Shown: in pieces, positions 42,333-50,490 of the stretch
Position numbering within the stretch: position 1 is the stretch's first letter
Layout of the letters: every line of letters starts with the position of its first letter
Source: Luteibacter aegosomatis
Lineage (GTDB): Bacteria; Pseudomonadota; Gammaproteobacteria; Xanthomonadales; Rhodanobacteraceae
NCBI RefSeq assembly: GCF_023078455.1
Contig: NZ_CP095740.1
Coordinates: forward strand, 4,142,001-4,206,000
DNA: 64,000 bases
Reading direction: 5' to 3'
Made by a program: the position numbers and the translations under genes
The notes under the pieces: generated by a model
Told to the model about the DNA's origin: nothing
The model's database searches: none
The model's input: only the letters and a program-made list of their open reading frames with translations

Positions 42333-43721
42333 ATGTCGATGCACGGCGGAGACCGCCCCCACCACGACCTTAGGCCATTCACCGTCGGCGAATGGCACGT
42401 TTTCCCGATGCACCGCCGCATCGAGCGTTCGAACGAACGGCGAACGCTGGAACCGCGCCATGTCGACGTGCTCGCGTACCTGGCCTCGCACGCGGACGAA
42501 GTGATCGGAGTCGAACGCCTTCTCCAGGCATGCTGGGGAAACGTCTTCCACGGCGACAACCCCGTGCACAAGACCATCGCGATGTTGCGCAAGGCGCTGG
42601 GCGACGATGCGCGTTCGCCGCGCTATATCGCTACGGTACGCAAGCGGGGCTATCAGTTGATCGCGCAGGTGGACCAGGCCGCATCCCCCGCACAGGCCGT
42701 CCCGAATCCGATGCGCATGCCGTATCGCGGGCACCTGCCTTACGGCGTGGACGATGCGGGCGTTTTTTTCGGCCGCGCCCGCGCCACGGCCGAATTGCGC
42801 GATATCCTCTTCGACAGCTGCGCCCAGGATCGCCGCGTCGTCGTGGTGCATGGCGCCAGCGGCTGCGGCAAGACGTCCCTCGTCCACGCCGGCCTGCTCG
42901 CCTCGCTGTCCACCCCGTCGGCGCGCCACGAATTTCCGCTCGCTTCATGGATGCAGGTTGCGCCGCACGGTGTCGACGACGTGCAAGGCGCGCTCGCGAC
43001 CACGCCGATGCACGAACGCGTCATCCTCGTCGCCGACGGCATCGAACGCATGCATCCGTCGACGGCACCGATGCTCGACCGCTTCGTCGCCGATCCACGC
43101 ATCATGATCGTGGCCACGTGCCGCCACACCGAACTGGCGACGATGCGCCGCCACCCGTCGTGGGCCGCCCTCATGCGCGGCAGTGCGGATTACGCCGTGT
43201 CCGCGCCGAGCGCGGGCGAGATCGCCTCGATCATCCGCGACCCCGCGCGATCGTGCGGGCTGCGCTTCGGCCGCGATCCGGTCGACGCCCGCCAGCTCGA
43301 TGACGTATTGCTGCATGACGCCTGGAGGCACACCGGATCCCTTCCCGCGCTCCAGTACCTGCTTCGTCGGCTTTGCGAAGCGCGGGATCACCTCGGCGTG
43401 ATGCCGTTCGAGGCGTATCGCGCCATCGGCGGCATCGACGGCGCGCTGGCGCGCGACGCCGCGCGGCGTTTGCTGGAAAGCGGCTCCCCGCGAGGCGGCG
43501 TCCTGCCGCGGCTGCTTCGCCGCCTGGTGTGGACGGCTACCGACGGCGTGTTCCGCTCGCAACCGGTACCGTACAACACGCTCGACGACGAGGAACTCGC
43601 CCTGGCCGACGAACTCGTCGAATCGCGCCTGCTCGCCAGCCAGCTGGTCGACGGACGTGCGTGCATCACCGCACCGCGTCCATCGGCCACCGTGCTGTTG
43701 GCCGATGCGTTGCCTTCCTGA
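42333..43721 (+). CDS. Winged-helix/NTPase regulator, short form (module B)
   Basis: A 462-residue paralogue of the module A protein: winged helix (about 15-110, DDARSPRYIATVRKRGYQLI), Walker A ASGCGKTSLV near 174, and the NTPase domain ending at the segment before the membrane helix. It stops in SATVLLADALPS without membrane helix or TPR array, so it lacks about 630 residues of its relative. Either a soluble derivative or a decay product; the frame is intact, so I annotate it as a gene. Confidence 0.78.
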   Translation: MSMHGGDRPHHDLRPFTVGEWHVFPMHRRIERSNERRTLEPRHVDVLAYLASHADEVIGVERLLQACWGNVFHGDNPVHKTIAMLRKALGDDARSPRYIATVRKRGYQLIAQVDQAASPAQAVPNPMRMPYRGHLPYGVDDAGVFFGRARATAELRDILFDSCAQDRRVVVVHGASGCGKTSLVHAGLLASLSTPSARHEFPLASWMQVAPHGVDDVQGALATTPMHERVILVADGIERMHPSTAPMLDRFVADPRIMIVATCRHTELATMRRHPSWAALMRGSADYAVSAPSAGEIASIIRDPARSCGLRFGRDPVDARQLDDVLLHDAWRHTGSLPALQYLLRRLCEARDHLGVMPFEAYRAIGGIDGALARDAARRLLESGSPRGGVLPRLLRRLVWTATDGVFRSQPVPYNTLDDEELALADELVESRLLASQLVDGRACITAPRPSATVLLADALPS

Positions 43722-43874
43722 CGAGCCGCCCGGACCGAACGGGCCTTCCAGGCTCACGGCCGAGAAGCTGTACCACCCCTCGGGGGCCTGGATCGCCTCA
43801 TTGGCATCGTCGCCCCCAATCCGCCGGGCGGCCCCGCTCAACTCGCTGACGATCCGCGTGTTCCGCTCGCCGAT

Positions 43875-45893
43875 TCACCAGAGTCGCACCCGTTCGGTAG
43901 GAGCCACGTACAGCTGCTGTCCTCCCTCGACATGGAAGGCTGAGTACCACGCATCGATGTTGCGTACGACGGCGTCGACCCGCACCGCATAGGGCGAATG
44001 CACGTCGTCGGCCAACTGCTGCCGCAACGCCTCCCCGGATTTGCGGCCACGCCACAGCCACGCCCAGCCGAGGAAGACCCTCTGGTCGCCGGTCAACCCA
44101 TCGACGACCGGAGCGGGCCGTCCATGCAGAAATGCGTGATAGGCATCGAGCGCGACCGACAAGCCGCCCAGGTCGGCGATGTTCTCGCCAAGGGTACGAC
44201 GACCGTCGACATGCACGCCCGGCAACGGCTCGAACGCGTCGTATTGTTGTATCAGCGCGTTCGCACGGTGTCGAAACGCACGGTCGTCATCGGTCGACCA
44301 CCAGTCGCGACGGCGATTGTCGGCATCGATATGCCGGCCTTCGTCATCGAACCCATGGGTCCACTCGTGCCCGATGAACGCACCGAGAGCGCCGAAGTTA
44401 TAGGCTGCGTCACGTGATACGTCGAACACCGGAGGCTGGAAAAGCCCCGCGGGAAACTCGACGTCGAGCGCCTCGCCGTTGTTCGCATCGACGGTCTGCG
44501 GAGCCTCGACCCATGCCGTGGGGTCAACGCGCTCACGCAGGCGTTCAAGCTGCGCTTGCCAATCCCCGGCCGCTATGGCGCGCGTATCGCCGACGAGATC
44601 GCCTTCGCGCAGCGACAAGCCCGACAGGTCAGCCGTCTGCGACGGTCCGCCCAGTTTGACCGTATAGGCATCGAGCTTGCGCAGGGCCGCGATACGGGTC
44701 GATGTCGACATCCACGGCTCATGGGCCAGCCGCTCGCGAAATGCCGACCGGAGCGCCTCGATCATCACCATCGCCTGACGTCGAACATCGTCGGGAAAGT
44801 AGCGCGCAAGGTAAAGATCACCCGCTGCCCACCGAAGGCTGCCGAAGCAGTCCGCATCGGGACCGCCGCCCCCCACGCACTGCGTACCCGTGGCGCCGCG
44901 AACGGCAAGCTGCCAGGCCGGCAAGGGTACCGCTCGGCCGGTTAGCGCCTGCTCATGAAAACGCTGCCACGCCGATACGAGATCAGCCGTGAGGTAGGGC
45001 GCGGCGCGGTCCATGGCGCGGGCGGTCATCCACGCCCTCAACGTCGCCATGGACGCATGCGCATAGCGCTCGGCCATGGCATGCAGGGCATGCGGCCGAC
45101 TCACGGCGAGACGCGCGTCGGCGGGCACGTCCAACGCGCGCAGGAACACGTTTGCGTCGAAGGGGGAGACGCCTCTTACCCATGCTGCCCGATCGACAGG
45201 ATGGGCGATGTCATCTTCCTCGCGGGTCGAATCATGAGCCAGCATGGACTCGAACGAGAGCACCTCGTCTGCCGCTTTCGGCGCATCCGGCCACGAAGCC
45301 TTTTTCAGCAAGAAACGCAGGTAATCGCGATATGCCTCTCGCTGCGGCGCGAATCCCGGCGCGAAGTAATCTTCCGCCGCCGGAAGTCCTTGCACTCCCG
45401 GTTCGAGAAACACGGCGTAACGATGGCCATCCGCGTGGTCCACGTCGACATGGGCGTCCACCAGCGAGCCGACGAAGTCGACCTGCTCGCGCCCCATCAA
45501 CACGGCCAGCGCCGAACGATCCGGCGCTTCGGCGATGGCGCGCAGCAGGGACGCGACAGGCGTCAGGCCCGATGCCTTCCGGGCGGACGCATCGCCGAAG
45601 GCTCGATAGTAAATGCCGACCTTTCCCGCGTTCGTATCGGGCGGCGCCGTCGCTGTACCGTCAAGGATCGAGCGCAGCTTAGCGTCCATGCCGTCGATCG
45701 CCGACTGCATGGCGCCGACTTCGGCATGATCCGCAGACATCGGTGTGACATCTAACCAGTGACCGTTGGCATAACGAAAGAAGCCGTCGCCCGGCGAGGA
45801 GAAGGGGTCCATCCCGAGCGGCGTCTGGGCAAGCACGGCGAAAGCCGGAGCGACCAACAGAGCCGATACCGTCAGCCGGGTACGCCAATCCAT
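43875..45893 (-). CDS. M13-family (neprilysin-like) metallopeptidase
   Basis: A 672-residue exported zinc endopeptidase. Signal peptide MDWRTRLTVSALLVAPAFAVLA; zinc-binding HEWTH at 509-513 (IGHEWTHGFDDEG), and the second motif GENIADLGG some 60 residues later; the C-terminus keeps the conserved final Trp (RVRLW). These enzymes cut short peptides in the periplasm. Start placed at the signal peptide ATG. Confidence 0.9.
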   Translation of the reverse strand: MDWRTRLTVSALLVAPAFAVLAQTPLGMDPFSSPGDGFFRYANGHWLDVTPMSADHAEVGAMQSAIDGMDAKLRSILDGTATAPPDTNAGKVGIYYRAFGDASARKASGLTPVASLLRAIAEAPDRSALAVLMGREQVDFVGSLVDAHVDVDHADGHRYAVFLEPGVQGLPAAEDYFAPGFAPQREAYRDYLRFLLKKASWPDAPKAADEVLSFESMLAHDSTREEDDIAHPVDRAAWVRGVSPFDANVFLRALDVPADARLAVSRPHALHAMAERYAHASMATLRAWMTARAMDRAAPYLTADLVSAWQRFHEQALTGRAVPLPAWQLAVRGATGTQCVGGGGPDADCFGSLRWAAGDLYLARYFPDDVRRQAMVMIEALRSAFRERLAHEPWMSTSTRIAALRKLDAYTVKLGGPSQTADLSGLSLREGDLVGDTRAIAAGDWQAQLERLRERVDPTAWVEAPQTVDANNGEALDVEFPAGLFQPPVFDVSRDAAYNFGALGAFIGHEWTHGFDDEGRHIDADNRRRDWWSTDDDRAFRHRANALIQQYDAFEPLPGVHVDGRRTLGENIADLGGLSVALDAYHAFLHGRPAPVVDGLTGDQRVFLGWAWLWRGRKSGEALRQQLADDVHSPYAVRVDAVVRNIDAWYSAFHVEGGQQLYVAPTERVRLW

Positions 45894-46028
45894 GCCGTTT
45901 GCGCCGTATGTGTGGGATCTGCCGAGTATAGGTCGCACCCCGATCGGACGACCATATCCCCTGCACGATGACAGGTTCGTTGCACCGGCGCAGATCGCGG
46001 CCAACGACGAGCCGCCCGGCTTCGCGAC

Positions 46029-47339
46029 CTATTCCGCGCGATCCGCGCGCACGTGAGGCGAAGGAAGCAGGCGCTTGTCGAGTTTCGCGGCCACGCCGAC
46101 GCTTCGTCCGGCGAGGTTCGCCACGTCGTAGTGAATCGCGCTGCCCATCACCTGCGCCACTTGCGATAGCGTCATGCCGTAGTCGCTGCGTAGCCATTGG
46201 ATCATGCCCGTGCTGGCCGCCTTCAAGGCATCGTCCAGCGACCCCGCCTGACCGAGCACCATGATGCGTTCTGCGGATTCGACGCGCGGCATCGCTATCG
46301 GTCGACCGTGGATGAGGTCCACCGTGACGGTCACGTCCATCGACGTTTCCAGCGCGTATTGGCTGGTTTCGCCGTCGCCCTGGAGGGCGTGGGCATCACC
46401 GACATACAGCAGCGCGCCGGGCTGCTGCACCGGGAGATAGACGGTGTTGCCTTCGATCACCTCGTTGAAATCCATGTTGCCGCCGAAGCGACTCGTATCG
46501 CCCGTCGAGATGGGCGGCATGCCGAATCCCGGCGCGACGGCCAGGCCGCCGAGCATCGGTTTTACCGGCACCACGTAATCGCGCAATGCACCCGAAGCGT
46601 TCTCCGGGCGCGCGAGCCCCTTCTCGCGATCGAGTATCCAGCGAACGGGCTTCCCCAGAAGCCCGGCGTCGGGGACCAAGGATGCGCCGAGCGCGCGACC
46701 GACGATGGTGTCGAGGCTGTCGGCGTAGTCGCGATTCAGGCGCAAGCGGCGGATGTGCACGACCAGCGTGTCGCCGGGAACGGCACCGGCAACGAAGAAC
46801 GGCCCGGTTTGCGGATTGCCGAACAGGGCTCGCGTCACCCCCGTTTCGTCCACGCCTCCCGAGTCGAGCGTGGTGGTATGGATGGTGTCGCCCGGCCAGA
46901 CGACGAGCACGGGTTTCCGATCCGCGTCCCACGTATTGGAGTAGCTGTCGGGCCGGTAGTCCCATAGGCGTGGCCCGCCCTTCCTCTCGGGGAGTTTCCA
47001 GCCCGTCACCGCATGCGTCACCCGACGGCTACCGTCATTGGGATCGGGAAGATCGGCCGTGCCGGTCACCTCGTCCTTCGTTCGACGAAGCCGGTATCGC
47101 GAGACCTGGCCCTGTCCATCGGTGCTTTCGAGCACCAGTTGGTGACCGTCGACCTTACCGGTGATGGCATCGCCGTCGAGGCTGCCTTCGAGCCGACTCT
47201 TCTCCTGATGCGCGATCAAGGTGGAAAACGCCGGCGAGTGCCAGAGGTCGGTGCGGAGAACCCACGTATCGTCGGCGTAGCTCGCGGCTGAGAGGACCAC
47301 CACGGCGAAGGCCAGAACATGTCGGACAGCAGGAACCAC
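46029..47339 (-). CDS. Exported acetamidase/formamidase family protein
   Basis: A 436-residue protein of the FmdA/AmdA (acetamidase/formamidase) family with signal peptide (AVRHVLAFAVVVLSAASYADD). Motifs GDTIHTTTLDSGGVDE and FGMPPISTGDTSRFGGNMDF match the metal-binding beta-barrel core, and VYLPVQQPGALLYVGDAHALQGDGE is the family signature. Most relatives are cytoplasmic, so export and an N-terminal extra domain are noteworthy. GTG 47339 has GGGGAGA eight bases before it; an ATG at 47393 would lie inside the operator. Confidence 0.85.
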   Translation of the reverse strand: MVPAVRHVLAFAVVVLSAASYADDTWVLRTDLWHSPAFSTLIAHQEKSRLEGSLDGDAITGKVDGHQLVLESTDGQGQVSRYRLRRTKDEVTGTADLPDPNDGSRRVTHAVTGWKLPERKGGPRLWDYRPDSYSNTWDADRKPVLVVWPGDTIHTTTLDSGGVDETGVTRALFGNPQTGPFFVAGAVPGDTLVVHIRRLRLNRDYADSLDTIVGRALGASLVPDAGLLGKPVRWILDREKGLARPENASGALRDYVVPVKPMLGGLAVAPGFGMPPISTGDTSRFGGNMDFNEVIEGNTVYLPVQQPGALLYVGDAHALQGDGETSQYALETSMDVTVTVDLIHGRPIAMPRVESAERIMVLGQAGSLDDALKAASTGMIQWLRSDYGMTLSQVAQVMGSAIHYDVANLAGRSVGVAAKLDKRLLPSPHVRADRAE

Positions 47340-47355
47340 GGTCGCTTCTCCCCAA

Positions 47356-47391
47356 TTGACTACGCTTGTAGTCAAGACTACATATGTAGTC
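47356..47391. promoter_or_regulatory. Tandem BlaI/MecI-like operators
   Basis: Two adjacent dyads: TTGACTAC-GCTT-GTAGTCAA (47356-47375) and the perfect palindrome GACTACATATGTAGTC (47376-47391). The TACA-N-ATGTA type half-sites are typical of BlaI/MecI-family repressors. They cover the promoter of the formamidase gene. No BlaI-like gene is in this window. Confidence 0.75.
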
Positions 47392-47393
47392 AA
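47365..47393 (-). promoter_or_regulatory. Promoter of the formamidase gene
   Basis: Minus strand TTGACT (47393-47388), 17-base spacer, TACAAG (47370-47365). Both boxes overlap the palindromes, so repressor binding would exclude polymerase. Confidence 0.7.
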
Positions 47394-47506
47394 CGAAGAG
47401 GAAGTGACGTGTGGCCTATGTCGGGATGCCCCCTCACGGTGCCGAAACGAACTATTCCGTGCCCCGCTTCATCCCGGAGGAAACGCCACTACACGAAGGA
47501 TCGGGG

Positions 47507-48394
47507 TCATCGGGAAGGCGTCGTGGTGAACGAGCCGTCGGGGTACTGGCCGACGATGAAGTCGACGAACGCCCTAACCTTAGGACTCTGCAGGCGACGC
47601 GACGTATGCAACACCCAGAGTTCGACCTCGCTCCCCACGCTTCCCCACGTCACCACCGCCCCACGCTCGATGGCACTCCCCAGGATGGATTCCGGCAGCA
47701 GCGCCACGCCCGCGCCGGCGACGACGGCGTCGCGCACCATCAGGAGCGAGGAGAGGCGGAGCACCGGCTGCGGAGATACGCTGAGTCCACCCCCGCGAGC
47801 CGTCCAGACGTCACCGTCGCGGTAGGTATTCATCACGACGGCGGGCACGGCAGCAGGGGCCTCACCGTGTTCCCTGGGCATCGGAATCGAGGGTGGCGCC
47901 GCCAGCACGAGGCGGTCCCTCGCGAAGCATCGTCCCACCAGGTCGCTGTCGTCCTGCGGGTTGATGCGGATGGCGACGTCGAAATGCTCCTCGACCAGAT
48001 CGACGAAGCGATCTTCCGAGACGGTCTCGACCTGGACGTCGGGATACAGCGCCACGAACCGGGCGACGAGCGCACCCAAGGCCACCTGGGAAAAAAGCTG
48101 CGGAGCCGCGATTCGCAGCCGCCCCCGCGGTGCACCCATGCCGTCCCGCGCGGCGGCGAAGGCTTCGCCGACCTCTCGCAGGGGGCCTTCGGTCCGGCTC
48201 AGGAGCACCTGCCCGGCCTCCGTCAGCGCGAGGCGCTGGCTCCCTCGCTCCACCAGGCGAACACCCAGCGCCTCCTCGAGATCCGCCACCCGGCGCGACA
48301 GCGTCGCCTTGGACCGACCGGTCGCCCGGCTGGCCTTGCCGAAGCCGCCGTGGGCCGCCACCCGCTGAAAATCTTCCAGGGCACTCAGATCCAT
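47507..48394 (-). CDS. LysR-family transcription regulator
   Basis: A 295-residue LysR-type regulator with N-terminal winged HTH (3-60, LEDFQRVAAHGGFGKASRAT, then KATLSRRVADLEEAL) and a LysR substrate-binding domain (about 90-290). It is divergent from an NmrA-type gene and probably controls it through the palindrome between them, the usual arrangement for this family. Ligand unknown. Confidence 0.92.
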   Translation of the reverse strand: MDLSALEDFQRVAAHGGFGKASRATGRSKATLSRRVADLEEALGVRLVERGSQRLALTEAGQVLLSRTEGPLREVGEAFAAARDGMGAPRGRLRIAAPQLFSQVALGALVARFVALYPDVQVETVSEDRFVDLVEEHFDVAIRINPQDDSDLVGRCFARDRLVLAAPPSIPMPREHGEAPAAVPAVVMNTYRDGDVWTARGGGLSVSPQPVLRLSSLLMVRDAVVAGAGVALLPESILGSAIERGAVVTWGSVGSEVELWVLHTSRRLQSPKVRAFVDFIVGQYPDGSFTTTPSR

Positions 48395-48451
48395 ACCGTC
48401 TCATTTTCGATGCGAGGTGTCTCTATTCTACGATCTGTGTTTCTCCCGTGG

Positions 48452-48468
48452 CACTACCTATCGTAGTG
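48452..48468. promoter_or_regulatory. Palindrome between LysR and NmrA genes
   Basis: CACTAC-N5-GTAGTG, a perfect 17-base dyad in the 107-base divergent gap; a second inverted pair CTACGAT (48428-48434) and ATCGTAG (48460-48466) overlaps it. Probable LysR binding region. Confidence 0.6.
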
Positions 48469-48501
48469 GATACCTCATCCATACCTTTCGGGAGACCCAC
48501 C

Positions 48502-49374
48502 ATGACCATCCTCGTTACCGGAGCCACCGGCACCGTCGGCCGCGAAGTCGTCCATCAGCTCGTCAAGCGCGGCGCCGACGTTCGGGCGCTCGTTCGCGAC
48601 CCTTCCAAAGCCGCGCTGCCCGAGGGCGTGGCGATCGCCAAGGGCGACCTGCTCGACGTCGATTCCCTCCGCAACGCCTTCACGGGCGTATCCACGCTGT
48701 TCCTGCTGAACGCCGTCACTTCCGACGAATTCACGCAGGCGCTCGTCGCGCTCAACGTGGCGCGCGAGTCGGGGATCGAGCGCATCGTGTACCTGTCGGT
48801 GATCCACAGCGACGTCTACGTCAACGTGCCCCACTTCGCCGTCAAGTTCACGGTGGAGCGCATGATCGAAACCATGGGGATACACGCGACCATCCTTCGC
48901 CCGGCGTACTTCTTCGACAACGATCGCTCGATCACGGACGTGATCACCGGGCACGGCATCTACCCCATGCCGATCGGCGGCAAGGGGCTCGCGATGATCG
49001 ACGCTCGCGACCTCGGCGAAATCGCCGCCATCGAACTGCAGCGCCGCGAGCAGGCCGATGCGCCGCTTCCGCTCGAACGGTTCCATGTCGTGGGGCCGGA
49101 GACGTTGACCGGTAAGGACATCGCCGGCATCTGGTCCGACGTGTTGGGCCGTCCGGTGGTCTACCCCGGCGACGACCCGGCGGGATTCGAAGCCAACCTG
49201 CGACAGCACATGCCCGGCTGGACCGCCTTCGACATGCGCCTGATGAGCGAACGCTTCATCAGCGACGGCATGCTGCCCAAACCCGGTGACGTCGAACGCC
49301 TGACGACCATGCTGGGACGTCCGCTTCGGTCGTATCGCGACTTCGCGCGAGACGAGGTGGCCGGCTCCCGCTGA
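48502..49374 (+). CDS. NmrA/SDR-family NAD(P)-binding protein
   Basis: A 290-residue atypical short-chain dehydrogenase of the NmrA/QorB type. Nucleotide-binding GATGTVGREV at 7-16, with strand LVRDPSKA next; no canonical YxxxK pair is apparent in the expected place, as in NmrA-like redox sensors. Likely a NAD(P)-linked oxidoreductase or sensor induced through the divergent LysR gene. GGGAG ribosome binding site upstream. Confidence 0.88.
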   Translation: MTILVTGATGTVGREVVHQLVKRGADVRALVRDPSKAALPEGVAIAKGDLLDVDSLRNAFTGVSTLFLLNAVTSDEFTQALVALNVARESGIERIVYLSVIHSDVYVNVPHFAVKFTVERMIETMGIHATILRPAYFFDNDRSITDVITGHGIYPMPIGGKGLAMIDARDLGEIAAIELQRREQADAPLPLERFHVVGPETLTGKDIAGIWSDVLGRPVVYPGDDPAGFEANLRQHMPGWTAFDMRLMSERFISDGMLPKPGDVERLTTMLGRPLRSYRDFARDEVAGSR

Positions 49375-49756
49375 TACGCTGAACCCGGATCCCCGAGTTG
49401 GGGGGCTTGCAACGGCGACCGCTAGATATGGGGCGACAGGATTTCCCGGGATGACCCCGTGCGCAGATTCGGCACGCACGGGGACAACCCGTGCCGTCAT
49501 CCGGGACGGCTTTCATCGCAAAAATCATGATACGAATTGGAAGTGGCGGGGAATCATTCCGGCCAACTTCCTAAAGCGTTGTTTCACAAAGCTGGCTTAG
49601 ACCGCGTGGATGCGGCAAAAGCGCCCCTTCAACGACAACAGCGGAGAATAGCCTCGTCAATGGTAGATTCCAAAGATGTCTGGACTCGTCATGCAGGTCA
49701 GACTCTGCAAACGCTTTAGCCTTGAAATGTCATTGACGAACGGCGACACATTTTAA
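49375..49756. other. AT-richer gap, no clear gene
   Basis: About 380 bases with falling G+C. A hairpin CCCCGTGCG/CGCACGGGG (about 49455-49483) may end the NmrA gene. Small open frames (for example 49537-49719) have no support. It begins the compositionally odd stretch that continues to 50.49 kb. Confidence 0.45.
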
Positions 49757-50230
49757 TCAATGCACTGCGATATGGAGACCGCTCCCTCCTGGCACTGCAT
49801 AATAGCTAGCATCATGCATAACGCTTTGAATGCAATGCACGATGGCACAGCTCTGCTCAACGGTCATTCCTGGCGGCAACTCGCCAAATGGAGCGGCAGC
49901 TGTCGCCTCATAGAAGCCAACGGGATCACACCACCAACCCGTATCGCTTTTAGCGCAATTGAATCCGTCGATGAAATAGCCGCCACGACCATTGGGATTG
50001 CAAACCACTTGGTCGACTCGATAGTAAGGTCCCGGGGTGACACCCGGAATCGTTTCCTCATAAGCCGGCACGATATTGCAGAATGAGATCTCGATGCCGT
50101 TGTAGTGACCCTGCGCATCGAAATAATACGTTGCTTCGCCAAACTGCTTTGCAGCAAATGCAGGGGCTGCTGCAAACAACGTTAGTGACAGGAAAAGAAA
50201 CCCCTTGAACGACAGTCTTACCCAACGCAT
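49757..50230 (-). CDS. Small secreted protein in AT-richer insert
   Basis: A 157-residue exported protein: signal peptide (SFKGFLFLSLTLFAAAPAFA), then QFGEATYYFDAQGHYNGIEI and a cysteine-rich mature part (about six Cys), suggesting disulphides. The start at 50230 has AAGGAC seven bases upstream. G+C is visibly lower than in surrounding genes, a sign of recent transfer. No family recognised. Confidence 0.7.
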   Translation of the reverse strand: MRWVRLSFKGFLFLSLTLFAAAPAFAAKQFGEATYYFDAQGHYNGIEISFCNIVPAYEETIPGVTPGPYYRVDQVVCNPNGRGGYFIDGFNCAKSDTGWWCDPVGFYEATAAAPFGELPPGMTVEQSCAIVHCIQSVMHDASYYAVPGGSGLHIAVH

Positions 50231-50490
50231 ATGAGAAGTCCTTATGTGCAAAGTGAAGGGTCGCCTTCAATACAGACGACGCATCCTTATCAGACAAATT
50301 GTTAAAATTCGCAAGATTATGCGATACGTCCTCCATCCAGTGGCTCATCAAAAGAAAGCGTCCCTTTCTACCAGCATAAACAACGATCTATGCGTTGGAC
50401 TTTTGTTTCTCATCCTAAGGCACTCCTGCTTTCTTGCCGAAATCCCCCATTAGTTTGTTTAGTGCTCTATACATTTCGCACTGGCAGTTG

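Noticed and set aside
49537..49719. 60-residue frame in the AT-richer gap
   Set aside because: No ribosome binding site and no recognisable feature; could be chance.
50058..50351. 97-residue minus-strand frame overlapping the secreted protein
   Set aside because: Overlaps a gene with a signal peptide and good start site; only its first third looks protein-like.
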